64,000 nt of DNA from NCBI GenBank assembly GCA_032191485.1, contig JAVDOI010000004.1, positions 25,690,270-25,754,269 on the forward strand. The letters run 5' to 3'. Below, in pieces: positions 13,631-24,640 of this stretch. A program made the position numbers and the translations under genes. The first letter of the stretch is position 1, and each line of letters opens with the position of its first letter. This DNA comes from Leptoclinus maculatus. Its lineage: Eukaryota; Chordata; Actinopteri; Perciformes; Stichaeidae. Below the pieces are notes generated by a model. That model worked only from the letters and a program-made list of their open reading frames with translations. It had not been told where the DNA came from and ran no database searches.

Positions 13631-13919
13631 TTAAAGGAATAGTTTTATGCTAATAAAACTAATTTCTAATTTGTTTAATACGTACAAAAACGGAAGTGTA
13701 AAAACAACATTAATTATTGTAACTAGCCAAACAACTTGTCATGTCACACTTTTGTTCAGATTAAATAAGTAATAGTCGGTGGATTTGTTTTTGTGACCCC
13801 TGTTTGCAGTCTTTATGCTAAACTACGCTAACAGCTACTGGCGCTAGCTACATACAGTATTTACTGTATCTATCCTCCAAATAAACGTATTTCCCAAAAT
13901 GTAGAACTATTCCTTGAAC
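13631..13919. mobile_element. MITE related to the 8.15 kb element
   Basis: Terminal inverted repeats AAGGAATAGTTT on the left and AACTATTCCTTG on the right. The internal right arm (AACGTATTTCCCAAAATGTA, TATGCTAAACTACGCTAACA) is of the same fold-back family as 8149-8515. The left arm is shortened. Confidence 0.65.
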
Positions 13920-15617
13920 TTATTTGTAAATGCGTGGTATCAGATTGAATCCACTCATGTATTGGCAGTATTCCCAGATACAGTCTGTAAGAGTTGTCCT
14001 CTTACATATTTGAGAATTAGCTGGATCTTTGAAAGCTGCATTCTGATTTTACATCACAACCTCAAATAGTTCATGTGCGCAGGTTTGATTCCATACTGGA
14101 ATCCATCCATCTGACCTTTTCAGAGCTGTTCAAATAGTACTTTGGCTTTCTATTTGGAGTCATGGAACAACGCCACCTCCCAAGCCGCCACGTGTGGAAT
14201 CAGTCAGGAGCTGCATTCTGAGGATGTCTGACCCACGTTGAACTCGTTCAAAACACACGCTCGTGCAATCGGAGCTATTTTGCTGCATGGACTGCATGTT
14301 ACAACACCGTCAGTCGAAAAGCAAGGTTACCTGCAGTGTAAATGACACTGTGTGTAACGCTATACTGTGATTATTCAATATTATGTAATAGCTGTGCTGT
14401 CCCAGATGCTGTAAAACTGGAAAATCCAAAGTGGAAGAGGGAAGAGATAGAGGTATTAAGGGGAGGGACCAAAAAAAGACAACAGAATGCAACGTATTAT
14501 CTGTGAAAAATGACATGCTGAAAATCAAATTATGGTGGTTTTAAAAGATAAAATAAGCTTTAGTCGAGATTATGGATCATTGTGAGAAGCCAGGTTGTTG
14601 AACCATTGTTGAACCCCACCCCACCCATGGGTGCTGGAATCTGGCCGGCGCTTGTTAAGGGAGTTATTCCTGCCTGCTTCTGGTGTGGTTCCTGCTTCCT
14701 AGGTGGAAACTAGCTAGCATATTTTCCTATAGTGCCTCAGCAAAGAAGCTTGTGACTGTGAAGCCATGATGAGTTGTCGGGCACTCTGGGGGAAAAGGAG
14801 CGAGCGTCACCCGGCACATGAGGGGATTAAAAGGGGGAGCACATAAACACCAGTCGTCTTGCAAAGTGTGCCGTGTTATTTCCTTTCTGTGTTTTTGTTT
14901 TAGTCTTTAGTTTCCGTTGCAAAGTTCACTCTGTCAAACCGTGACATGATCTGTTTTGCTGTGGATAAAAATAGGACAGCAGGCCAATAGCAGGCCAACA
15001 TGGCAACTTGATTTTGAAGGTCTTATATTTTGCTTCCCAAATGACTTCTTTTGAGTGACAGTAAATATAACACGGTGGTAAGATCGGTCACGTAGGAGTT
15101 GACAAGTTATGGGCTTTGTGATGGACATTTCTGAGGAAGTTGTTTTATATACTGTATGTAAATTAGTGATGGAGAATTTCTCATGGCTCAAGCCATGATG
15201 TAAATATTCCACCATACACCAGACCATATTTGTATTGGTTAACCCATTCCGTGTGTCATTTTCAGTCTAATGTGTGTATGACTCAACAGATCTTTACATA
15301 ATGCCACAAGCTGGTCACCGTTTGACGGTGTCATCACCGCACATGAAGGAAGTCAGCTATCTTTTATGCTGAAGGGACGTCCTAAAGGACGCAATTATCT
15401 TGACATTACATCTGCTTTCAGGGAATGTGACATCAGCCTTGAGATTTCAAGAAATTCTGTGTCAGTTGGGAAGTTTCAAAACAGCGCAGGTGGCAGATAC
15501 GATGACACGAATGTTTCAACACGGCTCAAGAGGAAGGAAAGGAAACCCGGAGGTGCTCCTCTGCTGTTATTTACAATCTGTCTCAATTCCTCTTTTGACA
15601 TGTTGTGGCTGAGCATG

Positions 15618-15618
<1 letters not shown>
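13920..15618. other. No feature recognised
   Basis: Non-coding as far as I can see. No splice-flanked conserved frame was found. Confidence 0.4.

Positions 15619-15672
<54 letters not shown>
15619..15672. repeat. (CA)n microsatellite
   Basis: About 26 uninterrupted AC units. Confidence 0.95.
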
Positions 15673-15674
<2 letters not shown>

Positions 15675-16033
15675 GCATATAACAGGGCCCTGACAATTAG
15701 AAGGTCAATAACTAACCGACTGCACTTTCATGATGGGGTGTACATGTAATGTGCTCTCATGCGTCCGCACGTGCCCGGGCAGATCCAGTAGATGTTTTGG
15801 AAACAGGGGCAGAGCAACTTAACCCAAGCTAAAGACAGTCTGCAGGGAGATGTGTGTCATCAAGAGATGACTAACCACCGCAAAAGGACAGTGGAGAAAT
15901 CCGACATCATCTGAACTGAGGGATCGGCTTCTGGTCCCTTGTTTGGCAAGAGGCGAGCGTCTGCGCCAGGATTAGCGTCATTCAGCTGGTGCTACTGTTA
16001 GCTTTGGTTCACGGCTGTCAGCCCCAGGTGACA

Positions 16034-16055
16034 CCCCCCCCCCCCCCCCCCCCCC
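16034..16055. repeat. Poly(C) run
   Basis: An uninterrupted run of 22 C residues. Confidence 0.95.
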
Positions 16056-16170
16056 TACATGTGCAAGGGCTGTGGGGTGTATCATGAGTCTTGACGTGAA
16101 CTGTTACACAAGTGGACCACCTGTCTGCCATGGTGATCATTCTCTGTGTGACGATTAGGTTGGCGGATGG

Positions 16171-16450
16171 CAGTGTTTCACAACCTTTTTTGAGCAGCCC
16201 CGTCAACTCAAATAGTTTCACCTATTTCACCATTTATTCATGACTTTAAGTTGACCATTTCAACTGTTTATCTGTTTCTTTAAGCTAAGAATATTAACTA
16301 TTTATCCGGGACTTTAAGCTAATCATTTAAATAGTTTTAATATTACTTTTGGCTAACTATTTCAACGGTTTATCCATTGTTTTTAAGCTAACTGTTTCAC
16401 TGTTACTTCAAGCTAACTGTTTATCCATCACTCTTTCAACTTCTCGGATG
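16171..16450. repeat. hAT-like terminus followed by imperfect minisatellite
   Basis: It begins with CAGTGTTTCACAACC, which resembles a hAT terminal inverted repeat. From about 16205 to 16440 it runs through some six diverged copies of a unit of about 35-45 bp, with consensus like CTTTAAGCTAACTATTTCA plus a TTTATCCATT half. No opposite terminus was found, so this is probably a remnant. Confidence 0.45.
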
Positions 16451-16738
16451 GCTTGCTTACTAGTTTTCATGCACTCTTTAAAGTAGCAATCAGGTGTTAT
16501 CGGACTCAACATAGGGACACAATTATAATTTTGATTCTTTCAAACTAATTTGTTACTAAGGTCATTGGTTATTAAGAGGTAACATTACCTTCTGCTTTGA
16601 ACCCGTGAACCAGTGATGAGGAGTTAATGTAAGTAGAGAACTCCTGCTGAGAGACGCACGGGAAATGTAAAGCCACACTGTCAGCAGGGGCATGAAAGGC
16701 CACGCTGTTCTCATCGCACTTCCTTGAAGCACCAGTAT

Positions 16739-16776
<38 letters not shown>

Positions 16777-19189
16777 CCTGACCTTGTCTTACCTTCTACC
16801 ACGACACTTCTTTTTGAAATCTCCCACTTCTATCGGCACCATCATTGCTTTTTCACCCTCACGGTGAACCGTACACACCGGGTTATGTCCCACCCTGTTG
16901 ATGCACTCTTCTGAACCCTCGAGCATGTGACACCTCTTGTTGGAATGCCGTCAACAGTCGGCAACTTCTTGGAAACACATATTTTACACATCTGTCTCGG
17001 GCTGGAGTCAGCCTCGCGTCATCCTCTATTTTCTCACATGATCTTTCTCATGTTCTTTATTCAAGTTATTCAATGAAGGGAAGATTAAATTCCGCTTGCA
17101 GTGCCTTTTGTTGACAGCCATTGCTTCCTTTAGTTTCCATTTATATGCGTAATGTTACAAAATGTGCGTGAAACCTCGCAAATCTGCTAATTAGAGCCTT
17201 TCATTTATAATTTTTTTAAAAATGCAAGAGAGGATGTTTCTCTTTAGTAATGTGTAATTGAGTGAAGATCATCAAAGCATTGCGACACTGGAAACAGACC
17301 AGTTATGGAATAACTCCAAGCATGAGTCAAGCAAATCTGCAGCTTTTTTCTTTTTTCTTCACCGCTTATGTAAATCTAGGAAGTTGAAGAGCAGCTTTGA
17401 ACACAACAGAGACCTTTTTGTGTCTCTTTAGAGCTGTACCGGTATGGCTCAGGTTCCCAATACAAACAGGAACAGCTTCATGTTTTTAATCGCAGCATAA
17501 ATGTATATTTTGGGTTGTTTTTGTTTTTCTTACTGTTATTTGGGGTAGTTTTTTATATCAGCATGTCTTTAAATTGGCTGCTCATTTCTGTGTGAATATG
17601 CATGGACACGCGCACGAGGTTCGGTAAAAGCACTCTTCTCCTCTCCCAACAAAAAAACACTCGGTGCAATGATTACCTGCCCTGCCACTCAGGGGCCATT
17701 TGCTGTTACCACAAAGCTGATTATCTCACCCCTACAGCAGGCTGTGTTTGCGGCTTTGCGATTTTCTCCCAAATGCCCACACTGCTATTTGTAGAAATGT
17801 TACCTAGCTGGCACAAGCTGAAAAATGTTTGTGTTTGTGTGGATGTTTTTGCGTCTGGGTGAGTGTTTGCGGTGGTGCCTGGCCGTGTGTGTGTGTGTGT
17901 GTGTCTGTGAGTGTGTGTGTGTTTCGAGGGTGGGTGGGTGTTTGTGTGGAATGGAAGGCTGTAAGAATGGAGGGATGGATGACACAAGCAGGGCAGAGTG
18001 GTGGGAGGCTGGTGTCAGGGCCCTACTCCTACTAACAGGCTGGATGCAGAATCTGACAGCTGACTGAGAGTCTGCAGGCCCCCTCTTTACACAGTCCCAC
18101 CAAAAGGTCAGCACTTCAATCAGCTCCGCTCTCTGGACGCCTCTCTTCCTGCCTTACCGCCGCGGAGCCTCAATTCGGCCCCCTTGATGCACACTTAGCC
18201 GTGCTTGACCGTACCTCGCGGGTGGAAATGCAGTTTTCGCACACAGAAAAAAAAGAAACCCCAAAATGAGTCTGTGCATCCGTACCATGTGACATCCACA
18301 GGGTATTAAAGTTCCAAGGCAGATGATTATGCGCGCTGGATGATATGTGTAATTTTGGTGCACTTCAGAGTGTGGAAAATTGCCATCCCCAAAGTCATAG
18401 CTGGCTCGTCGCTCTACGCATTTAAATTTTCCAGATCTTTAATTTCCTCTCAGTTCTGTCTTAGGTCTGTAATTTGCCTTCACACATCAGGCACTCTCAA
18501 TATCCCGTAGCCCTACCACCTGCATGCCACTGGGAATTATGTTCTCTGCAAATTAGCAAAAATTGCAATTCAAATAATATTCAACGTGGACAAGTAGTAA
18601 GCGGGCGTGTAAATAACTCAGATAATAGAAAAACAGGACAAACCAGGCCCGCTGCAAAAAGTAGTTTTTCCTGACTATCGAACAGGAAATCGCTTCCTGT
18701 AAATGAGTAACCCGATGTGTGACCTCATACCTTTTGTTTTCAATCAAAGGTGCCTCTGATGTGTTTTTGACAAGTCACAGCACCTGTTTCACAAACAGAT
18801 CACTATCATACTGTGTCATCTGTCACTCCCCCGTCTCGTCCATAACTCTCTTATTATTCACCTATTACACTGTTTCATTTCTACATAATCGTGCCTGATA
18901 AATTAACAGGTCTCCCAATGCTGTCAGCTGCATGAATTATCATTAACACGAGGAGTGAAATGTCAACGGGGGTGCGTGTGGAGTGTGTCCCACGATTTCA
19001 CGAGGCTAACAAGAGCATCGATATAAAAGAGATGAAGAGGATTTTGGTTTTGAGTGTCCGCAAAGAGACTCTCATCTGTTTTTCAAGTCTGACGAGGTTA
19101 AAGCCGCTCCATACCCCCCGATCCATACAGCCGGTGACTAAGCCTGCATCAAGACGCTCATGCAGGAAAATATCACGCTGTCTCACAGC

Positions 19190-19191
<2 letters not shown>
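16451..19191. other. No gene; TG microsatellites
   Basis: Contains a (GT)n tract at 16739-16775 and TG-rich sequence at about 17823-17945. The open frames through these tracts are Cys/Val or His/Thr dipeptide repeats. Nothing else was recognised. Confidence 0.45.

Positions 19192-19233
<42 letters not shown>
19192..19233. repeat. (GT)n microsatellite
   Basis: About 21 perfect TG units. Confidence 0.95.
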
Positions 19234-19234
<1 letters not shown>

Positions 19235-19582
19235 CCATGTTGGTACAGAAAGAAAAATGTGCCTCGATTCTTTCCGTTGGCTTTATGATTCATTTTATTG
19301 CCCACAACTTGACTGTGAGCTCTTAACGACACAGCGTCAGATGCCTGCGAACAAGCCGAGCTATCCCCTGCTGACTTTATGAAAGGGGAAGCTCAGTATT
19401 TTAATTAGCTACACAAGCGCCATATACATTTATATTAAGTTTGCTCGCTGTTGCAGAATCCATCTTTCGTCTCAACTCACGGCAGGCCCTCAGAACTCGG
19501 TCATGTTCATCTTCATCATCTTCCTCCTCTTGTCCTCCTGGAACAATAAGCGTATTGTAAGTCTATTTTGAACTGGATTCGG

Positions 19583-19872
19583 GTGGTTCTGGCTCTTCCT
19601 TATGACACCCCAGTCCCCGGCTACAGAAACAACATGGTCAACACCATGAGACTGTGGTCTGCTAAGGCCCCCTGTGACTTTAACCTCAAGGACTGTGAGT
19701 ATTGTCATCTGTACTGCTGAGTAATCATCATTAATATTGTGTAAATAGATCAGCAGCTACTAAATATGAATGTAACCGATGTCCCATAGTTAATGTTGGT
19801 GGCTACATTTAAGCCGTGCTGGACAGAAACCTGGCTGAGAACATCTCCAGGGTCCTCTACCCCAATGACAAT
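19583..19872 (+). pseudogene. Glycogen phosphorylase gene remnant (two exons)
   Basis: Exon A (19583-19694) encodes residues such as [17 protein letters not shown] and [11 protein letters not shown], the signature catalytic-domain stretch of vertebrate glycogen phosphorylase (PYGM/PYGB/PYGL), which releases glucose-1-phosphate from glycogen. It ends in a good donor (GTGAGT). After a 95-bp intron, exon B (19790-19872, acceptor CATAG) restores the frame as F-N-V-G-G-Y-I, has a TAA at 19810-19812 where the family has Gln or Glu, then reads AVLDRNLAENISRVLYPNDN and ends in donor GTAGGT. Phases fit the family exactly. No AG acceptor precedes exon A, and I see no other phosphorylase exon nearby. 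Because introns are kept, this is a fragment of a genomic duplicate and not a retrocopy. Which paralogue it came from is unclear. Confidence 0.85.
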
Positions 19873-20456
19873 GTAGGTGGACTTATTGTTGTAACTAGAC
19901 CACTTTATGTGGGCTTGTTGTAGAGCAGTGTTTTTCAACCTTCACTGAGCCGCTGCACATTTTTTACATTCAAAAGATCCCGCGGCACACCAACAACCAA
20001 AAAAGTTACAAAATGACAAATTTTTAGCATAATTAGCAGTATATGCCAGGGGTGTCAAACTCAATCACAGAGAGGGCCAAAATATAAAATTGGGACTATG
20101 TTGAGGGCCAAATAGGGTCAACATTTAATAAACAGGATAGAAGGGATATTGGACAAAGTGCAAAAAGAAATAGGCTACATTCGTTTATGCATATGTTCCA
20201 GAGACAGATGTTTGGCATCTTTTCTTGGCTGCCGGTTCATTAATGTCTGGGGTTAGGTTCTGTGCTGTTGAGGCATCGTTTCGGGGATGAAGCTTGGAAA
20301 CTGTGCAGTGCCCACAGAGTCATACTTTGCCTTGAGTGTGTCATTACACTGGTCTATCAGCACCATTTGAATGTGCACAGGTGCTCTTTCCATGTCAACT
20401 GCAAACGGAGCAGTTCAAATTTCAATTCCTGAGCTGCAAAGTCGGTAAATCGCCGA

Positions 20457-20508
20457 GTGAACTCTGTGCCAAGTGAACTCTGTGCCAAGTGAACTCTGTG
20501 CCAAGTGC
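20457..20508. repeat. 16-bp tandem repeat, three copies
   Basis: Three units of AGTGAACTCTGTGCCA in a row inside the hAT remnant, followed by a partial fourth unit. They expand within the former transposase coding region. Confidence 0.85.
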
Positions 20509-20649
20509 GCCCAGTTTATCAGCAAAATGCGCATTCGGGAACACAGCGGTGGAGACACGGTTTGGCATCACGGAAAGTGACCCACGTTTCCTTGCTGCAT
20601 CTGAGTCTCCCACAGGCGCAGCTTGGCTTGGAAAGCTCTCACTGCATCA

Positions 20650-20745
20650 CACATGTCTGTGATCATACCTGTCTGTGATCATAACTGTCTGTGATCATAC
20701 ATATCTGTAATCATACATGTCTGTGATCATACATATCTGTGATCA
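20650..20745. repeat. 16-bp tandem repeat, six copies
   Basis: Six units close to TGTCTGTGATCATACA, with small substitutions (GTAATCATAC and ATATCTG variants), inside the hAT remnant. Confidence 0.85.
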
Positions 20746-21185
20746 CACGTCCCCGTCCCTGAAGCTGGAGGTTTACCGCAGTGAGATGCTTCGTTATGTC
20801 GCACAAAAAGGCCAGCTCACATTGCCACTTTTCGTCCCGGAGCTCTGTGGTGTGGCGGGCCAGTTATGATAGACATATGATATTTTCTCGCGGGCCGGAT
20901 ATAATTGTACCGAGGGCCGGAATATTCGAGTTTGACATGTCTGTTACATGCTGACAAGTCTCTCAATTTGTTGATCCTTACTAGGCTTTTCATCTGGGTT
21001 AGAATTTTGTCCAGGGCCCAGTTCAGAGTCTGCATTTTCCTTTTCAAATATATATGGGGACGATATTGTTGATTGTCATAGTCTTCAACCAATCAGATCT
21101 TTAGTTTGACATGTTGGGCGTATTCTTTGACGTGCTACTGCTACCGAGGTAGCCTGCTAAGTACGTCTGCATTAACGTGCGCCGT

Positions 21186-22050
21186 GATTGGTCAGTGGGC
21201 CAGCGTGACTTTTGTCAAACAGAAAGCTAGCTAGCAGATCTTAAACGTATTTGGGAGTTACTGACTTTGTCAACAAAGAAAGGAGGATCGACTTTGTCTT
21301 TAAGTGAAGGCAGCTTTGGTAAGTTAAGTGCTTTTGCCTTTTTACATCTGCAGTAGTGTTTCTTCTGTGTTCATTTGTCTATCGTGTCGTTTTTATGAAT
21401 AATACTTCAGGCTTCCGGTGTGTCCGATGTAGGCTGCTGTGGTAAGATACTGGCACCAAACTCCTGTCGTGTAAACCAGTAGCATACCTGACCTGTAACG
21501 TTGGATTCAGAATAGACTTTTACTGCTACCACTTTTCATAATTTGGCTCAGGATGTTTGGTGCCACCATAATGATTTTAGGATTACCAAATCCCTCCTTG
21601 AATATCAAATTGTTCACATTGATTATTTACTTAGAGTAAAGTACAGTAAAACTTGGAGAGCTTTGCTTATAATCATAGTGTCCTACATTAGGACAGTGTT
21701 TTTATGCTTGCATTCACTCACAAATCTCTGACTCTCGCTCTCTGGCTCCTACTCTATCAGCTGACAGTGATTTCACCACGGTCTCCCTAAGCCAATCATA
21801 TATTTCCCGTCAAACTTTAAAGACCTGTTCTCTTCTGTGCAGTCAGCTGTCATTTCAGTACAAACCGATGTGACCCTCCTCCCCATTCATCATCACATCC
21901 GGTGCTCAAGGTTTCTTCCACTGAGGTCAGTCCCACTCCATATGACATCATCTAGATCTTCAGCCTGCCCCTACTGTCTTCAACACCCCCACTGTCGACT
22001 CTCCAAAATTGTAACTTTACTTTGCACAATTTAATAAATGTATTTGTTCA
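21186..22050 (+). other. Candidate small two-exon transcript, function unknown
   Basis: A reverse CCAAT box (GTGATTGGTCAGTGGG, near 21186) precedes a possible first exon ending in GCAGCTTTG and donor GTAAGT (near 21319). Later a good acceptor (TTCTCTTCTGTGCAG, ending 21841) opens a last exon with AATAAA at about 22031. No recognisable protein is encoded. It may be a lncRNA or chance. The rest of 20944-22820 holds nothing else I recognise. Confidence 0.18.
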
Positions 22051-22822
22051 CTGTAAATTAAGTTTCTCCTGATTGAACAACCTGTGTCTACCTGTATAAG
22101 TATGTCAATTATCTCCCATTCATTTTAGTTCTCATATTTATTATGTTTGTTGTTATGTATGTTATTTCAAACTAATTTGCAATCAGAAGAAGCGTGGTGT
22201 TTGTTGGTGAAATGTTTCTTATATAAAAAGAACAATTACCTATCATAAAACTCCAAATATATAGTGGAGTAAAATCTTTTAGGTGTGTTTTCTAGAAACT
22301 GCAGGTCTGATGAGGAAAGTGGGAACAGGTGTGTAGGTGGGAGAGGATGTCATGTGACCAGGATGGCAGGTTTGGGGAGTGAGAGGAGAGTTCATGGTCT
22401 GGGGAGTGAGCAGGGGCTGGAGACAGGGACATAGAGCCAGGACGGACAAAACCACCAACCCACTAGAAAGTCTCTGACCTCCCTCTAACTTCTCAGACAG
22501 TTTAAGTGGTTTGTCATCTTCTACCTGAAAGTGGAGGATCTGAGGGTTAGGACACTAACTGTACTAAGCTCTCTCTGTGTTGCCAGCTTTGTAAAACTAA
22601 TTTTAACACACCCGAATTGGAACTTTTATCATTTTACAAAGAGGTAATTTTTTACCTTCAGGTTACTTTATAAGTAGTAAATCTCTTGTTGTCTCTGCTG
22701 TCGGACTGTGGAGGTCCAGTTTGGTGGATAAGTCACACTCTGTGTACCTTATCAATTACTTTTTACAATCAGTTCAGTAGTTTACTCATTTAATATTATC
22801 ACCATCCAGATGAAGAAAGTTG
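22051..22822. other. Downstream region of CSKMT, probable 3' UTR
   Basis: This lies just 3' of the CSKMT stop on the minus strand. A TTTATT at 22136-22141 reads AATAAA on the minus strand and could be its poly(A) signal. No conserved frame was seen. Confidence 0.3.
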
Positions 22823-23470
22823 CTATACAATAGAGCGAGGAGTCACTTGGTAGCAGTAGTAAGTCATTCCCCTTAGCTCCCCAACCTCCTGCACCCCAAC
22901 ATCTGCTGCCATCACCCCCGGCTCCTGTGCCTCGGTCTCCAGCCACAGCAGCCTGGCATCAGGGTCTTCATCAGAGAACTGGAGCAGAGACCCTGAGCTC
23001 CGCAACACCTTCAAACACTGCTTCAGCACCAGATTGGCCTTCCATTTCCCTTCCTTAGACCTCAACAAGGCATCTGTGGTGCCCTTATCAACTATAAGGT
23101 CCACACTGCTACAACCGTAGTGCTTGTGGAGCTGTGTGCAGTCCAGCTCTACGAACTCAAGCCGAGAGGAAAGATTGTGAGGTTGAATGGCTTTGGTTTG
23201 GACTTTTTCCAATTAGTCGCACAGCTATGGGGGAAATGTCTGCACAAGTGACTCGGACCGGGAGAGGAGCAGAAGTGCCACAGCCCATATCCAGGACTTG
23301 GAGCAAACCGTCTGGGTGGGGCTTGGTCTGCAATAGGGGCATAATGAAGTCCCGGACAGCAACGAAGCCAAAGAACCACTCAAAGTGTTTGAAGGTGTTT
23401 GTCCTGCTGCTGCTCTCAGTGTAGAAGCGGTCCCAGGTTGCTTTCTTATCCATGTTTTCAATCAGTTCAG
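22823..23470 (-). CDS. cskmt: CSKMT exon 2, carrying the methyltransferase domain and the frameshift
   Basis: Holds nearly the whole protein. The upper part is open from 23470 to about 23210, and the lower part is open in a different frame from about 23212 to the stop at 22823. There is no room for an intron at the junction, so a one-base indel explains the change of frame. Confidence 0.85.
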
Positions 23471-24102
23471 CTAGGCAGAAACACAGATGGGATGATCACA
23501 TGAGTTAGTGAGTGAACATCAGCAGTAAAACACAGATACAACTTGCCTTAATGCCTCCATCCTTCTGTCATATTTGGAGGGACTTCATGCTAAAGTAAAT
23601 TTAAAATCTATCAATTTGATGTGTCAAATATCTTTTCTTGTAATATATGATTTAAGACCTTTTCTTGGGTCCTTAGAAGCCACTAAGCTCGGCATGAAGA
23701 CAATCTACCAAGCTGACAAACTCAAATGATTCACATTGCTCATTGAAATAAAAAAGCAACACACACTCAACAGTCCTGCATTAAATCCTCCCTTTGTGTA
23801 CTTTATAATGTTCATCTTTAAACTGTTAAATAGATGTGTTGATGTATCCAGGCTGTGTTTTATTAGACTGCATTAGCTTGGTGTCGCTAACAAGCTAGCA
23901 ACTGAGTGTGACGTTATTGCACAACAAAGTGCTACTTTATGGTCAGCTTCTGTAGATAACATATCGGTGACAATTAGCTAAGACATCAGTGCACACACCT
24001 GCAAGTAAAACAAGAACTTCCTACATCACGTTCGTCATATATGACCTATATATAACATTAGAGCTAGCTTAACCCACTGGAGCTCCTGCAGAGCTTCGCC
24101 AT
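22823..24102 (-). CDS. cskmt: CSKMT (METTL12), citrate synthase lysine methyltransferase, frameshifted
   Basis: A seven-beta-strand SAM-dependent methyltransferase that, in the known family, trimethylates a lysine of citrate synthase in the mitochondrial matrix. Proposed exon 1 is 24102-24078 (MAKLCRSS, Arg- and Ser-containing as in a mitochondrial presequence; donor GTGGGT). Exon 2 is 23470-22823 (acceptor TTTCTGCCTAG). Visible in exon 2: WDRFYTE, HFEWFFGF, SAM motif I (VLDMGCGTS), the acidic motif CADISPIAVRL, then LIVDKGTTDALLRS, LLQFSDEDPDARL and C-terminal RGMTYYCYQV, all closely matching human CSKMT. Two lesions: about nine residues are missing after GCGTS compared with human, and one extra base near 23203-23213 shifts the frame between AVRL and EKVQTKA. 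The gene may be dying, or the base may be an assembly error. Exon 1 is the least certain part; the ATG at 23453 is a fallback start. Confidence 0.8.
24078..24102 (-). CDS. cskmt: CSKMT exon 1 (candidate)
   Basis: A 25-nt coding stretch ATG GCG AAG CTC TGC AGG AGC TCC A followed by GTGGGT. Its phase (one base over) fits exon 2, whose first two bases complete a codon leading to ELIENMDKK. Chosen by phase and presequence-like residues only. Confidence 0.35.
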
Positions 24103-24419
24103 GTGTTACTTACTGTTACAGTACCGACACAGAAACATGCAGTCAATGCAGCCATCGAACATTACAGAGAATACGTTTAGGTGTGAGCCCACCTGTCAGG
24201 GAGGAGTAGCTACTTCATTTACTGTATTTTGTCGGATTTTTGTTATGCCCCTTTTGGGCATGCCATTTTTAATCATCAGTCTTGTTTAATTGAATAAACA
24301 TGTAGTCTACAAAATGTCAGAAAACCGTGAAAATCAAACATCCCAGAGCCCGAAGGAGACATCTTCAGATTGTCTGTTTGCCCACGATTTAAATAATCGA
24401 TAAATTGTTTGTCAAGGAG

Positions 24420-24640
24420 CTACAGTATAAGAGTCCACAGCCACGCTAGCAGCTCTCCGCGGCTGTACTTTGGCACAGCAGTGCTAAATGCTAACATCAG
24501 CATGCTAACGTGCTCGCAAAGGCAACGTTAACGCGACGATGGACAGCAGGTAAAGATTACCACGTTGACCATCTTAGCTCAGGGTGGTTGCATGCTAACA
24601 TTTGCTAATTAGCACGAAACACAAGCTACAGCTGAGGCAG
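24420..24640. repeat. Dispersed fish repeat, family A, copy 2
   Basis: Carries CATCAGCATGCTAACGTGCT, ACCATCTTAG, ATGCTAACATTTGCTAATTA and CACAAGCTACAGCTGAGGC. It is the inverse of the copy at 11.85 kb and matches the copy at 41.75 kb. Confidence 0.55.

Larger units (their letters stand above)
20047..20943 (-). mobile_element. Decayed hAT element with GTF2IRD2-like transposase remnant
   Basis: The left end starts CAGGGGTGTCAAACTCA and the right end finishes GAGTTTGACATGTCTG, imperfect inverted repeats of a well-known vertebrate hAT type. Flanking 8-mers GTATATGC and TTACATGC agree at 6 of 8 positions, consistent with an eroded target duplication. Read on the minus strand, 20600-20240 holds broken pieces of a hAT transposase C-terminus (FADKLGALGTEF, then RAPVHIQMVLIDQCNDTLKA and YDSVGTAQFPSFIPETMPQ), like GTF2IRD2-type proteins of fish. 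At under 0.9 kb, with frame breaks, it is not autonomous. It also holds two 16-bp tandem arrays. Confidence 0.75.
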
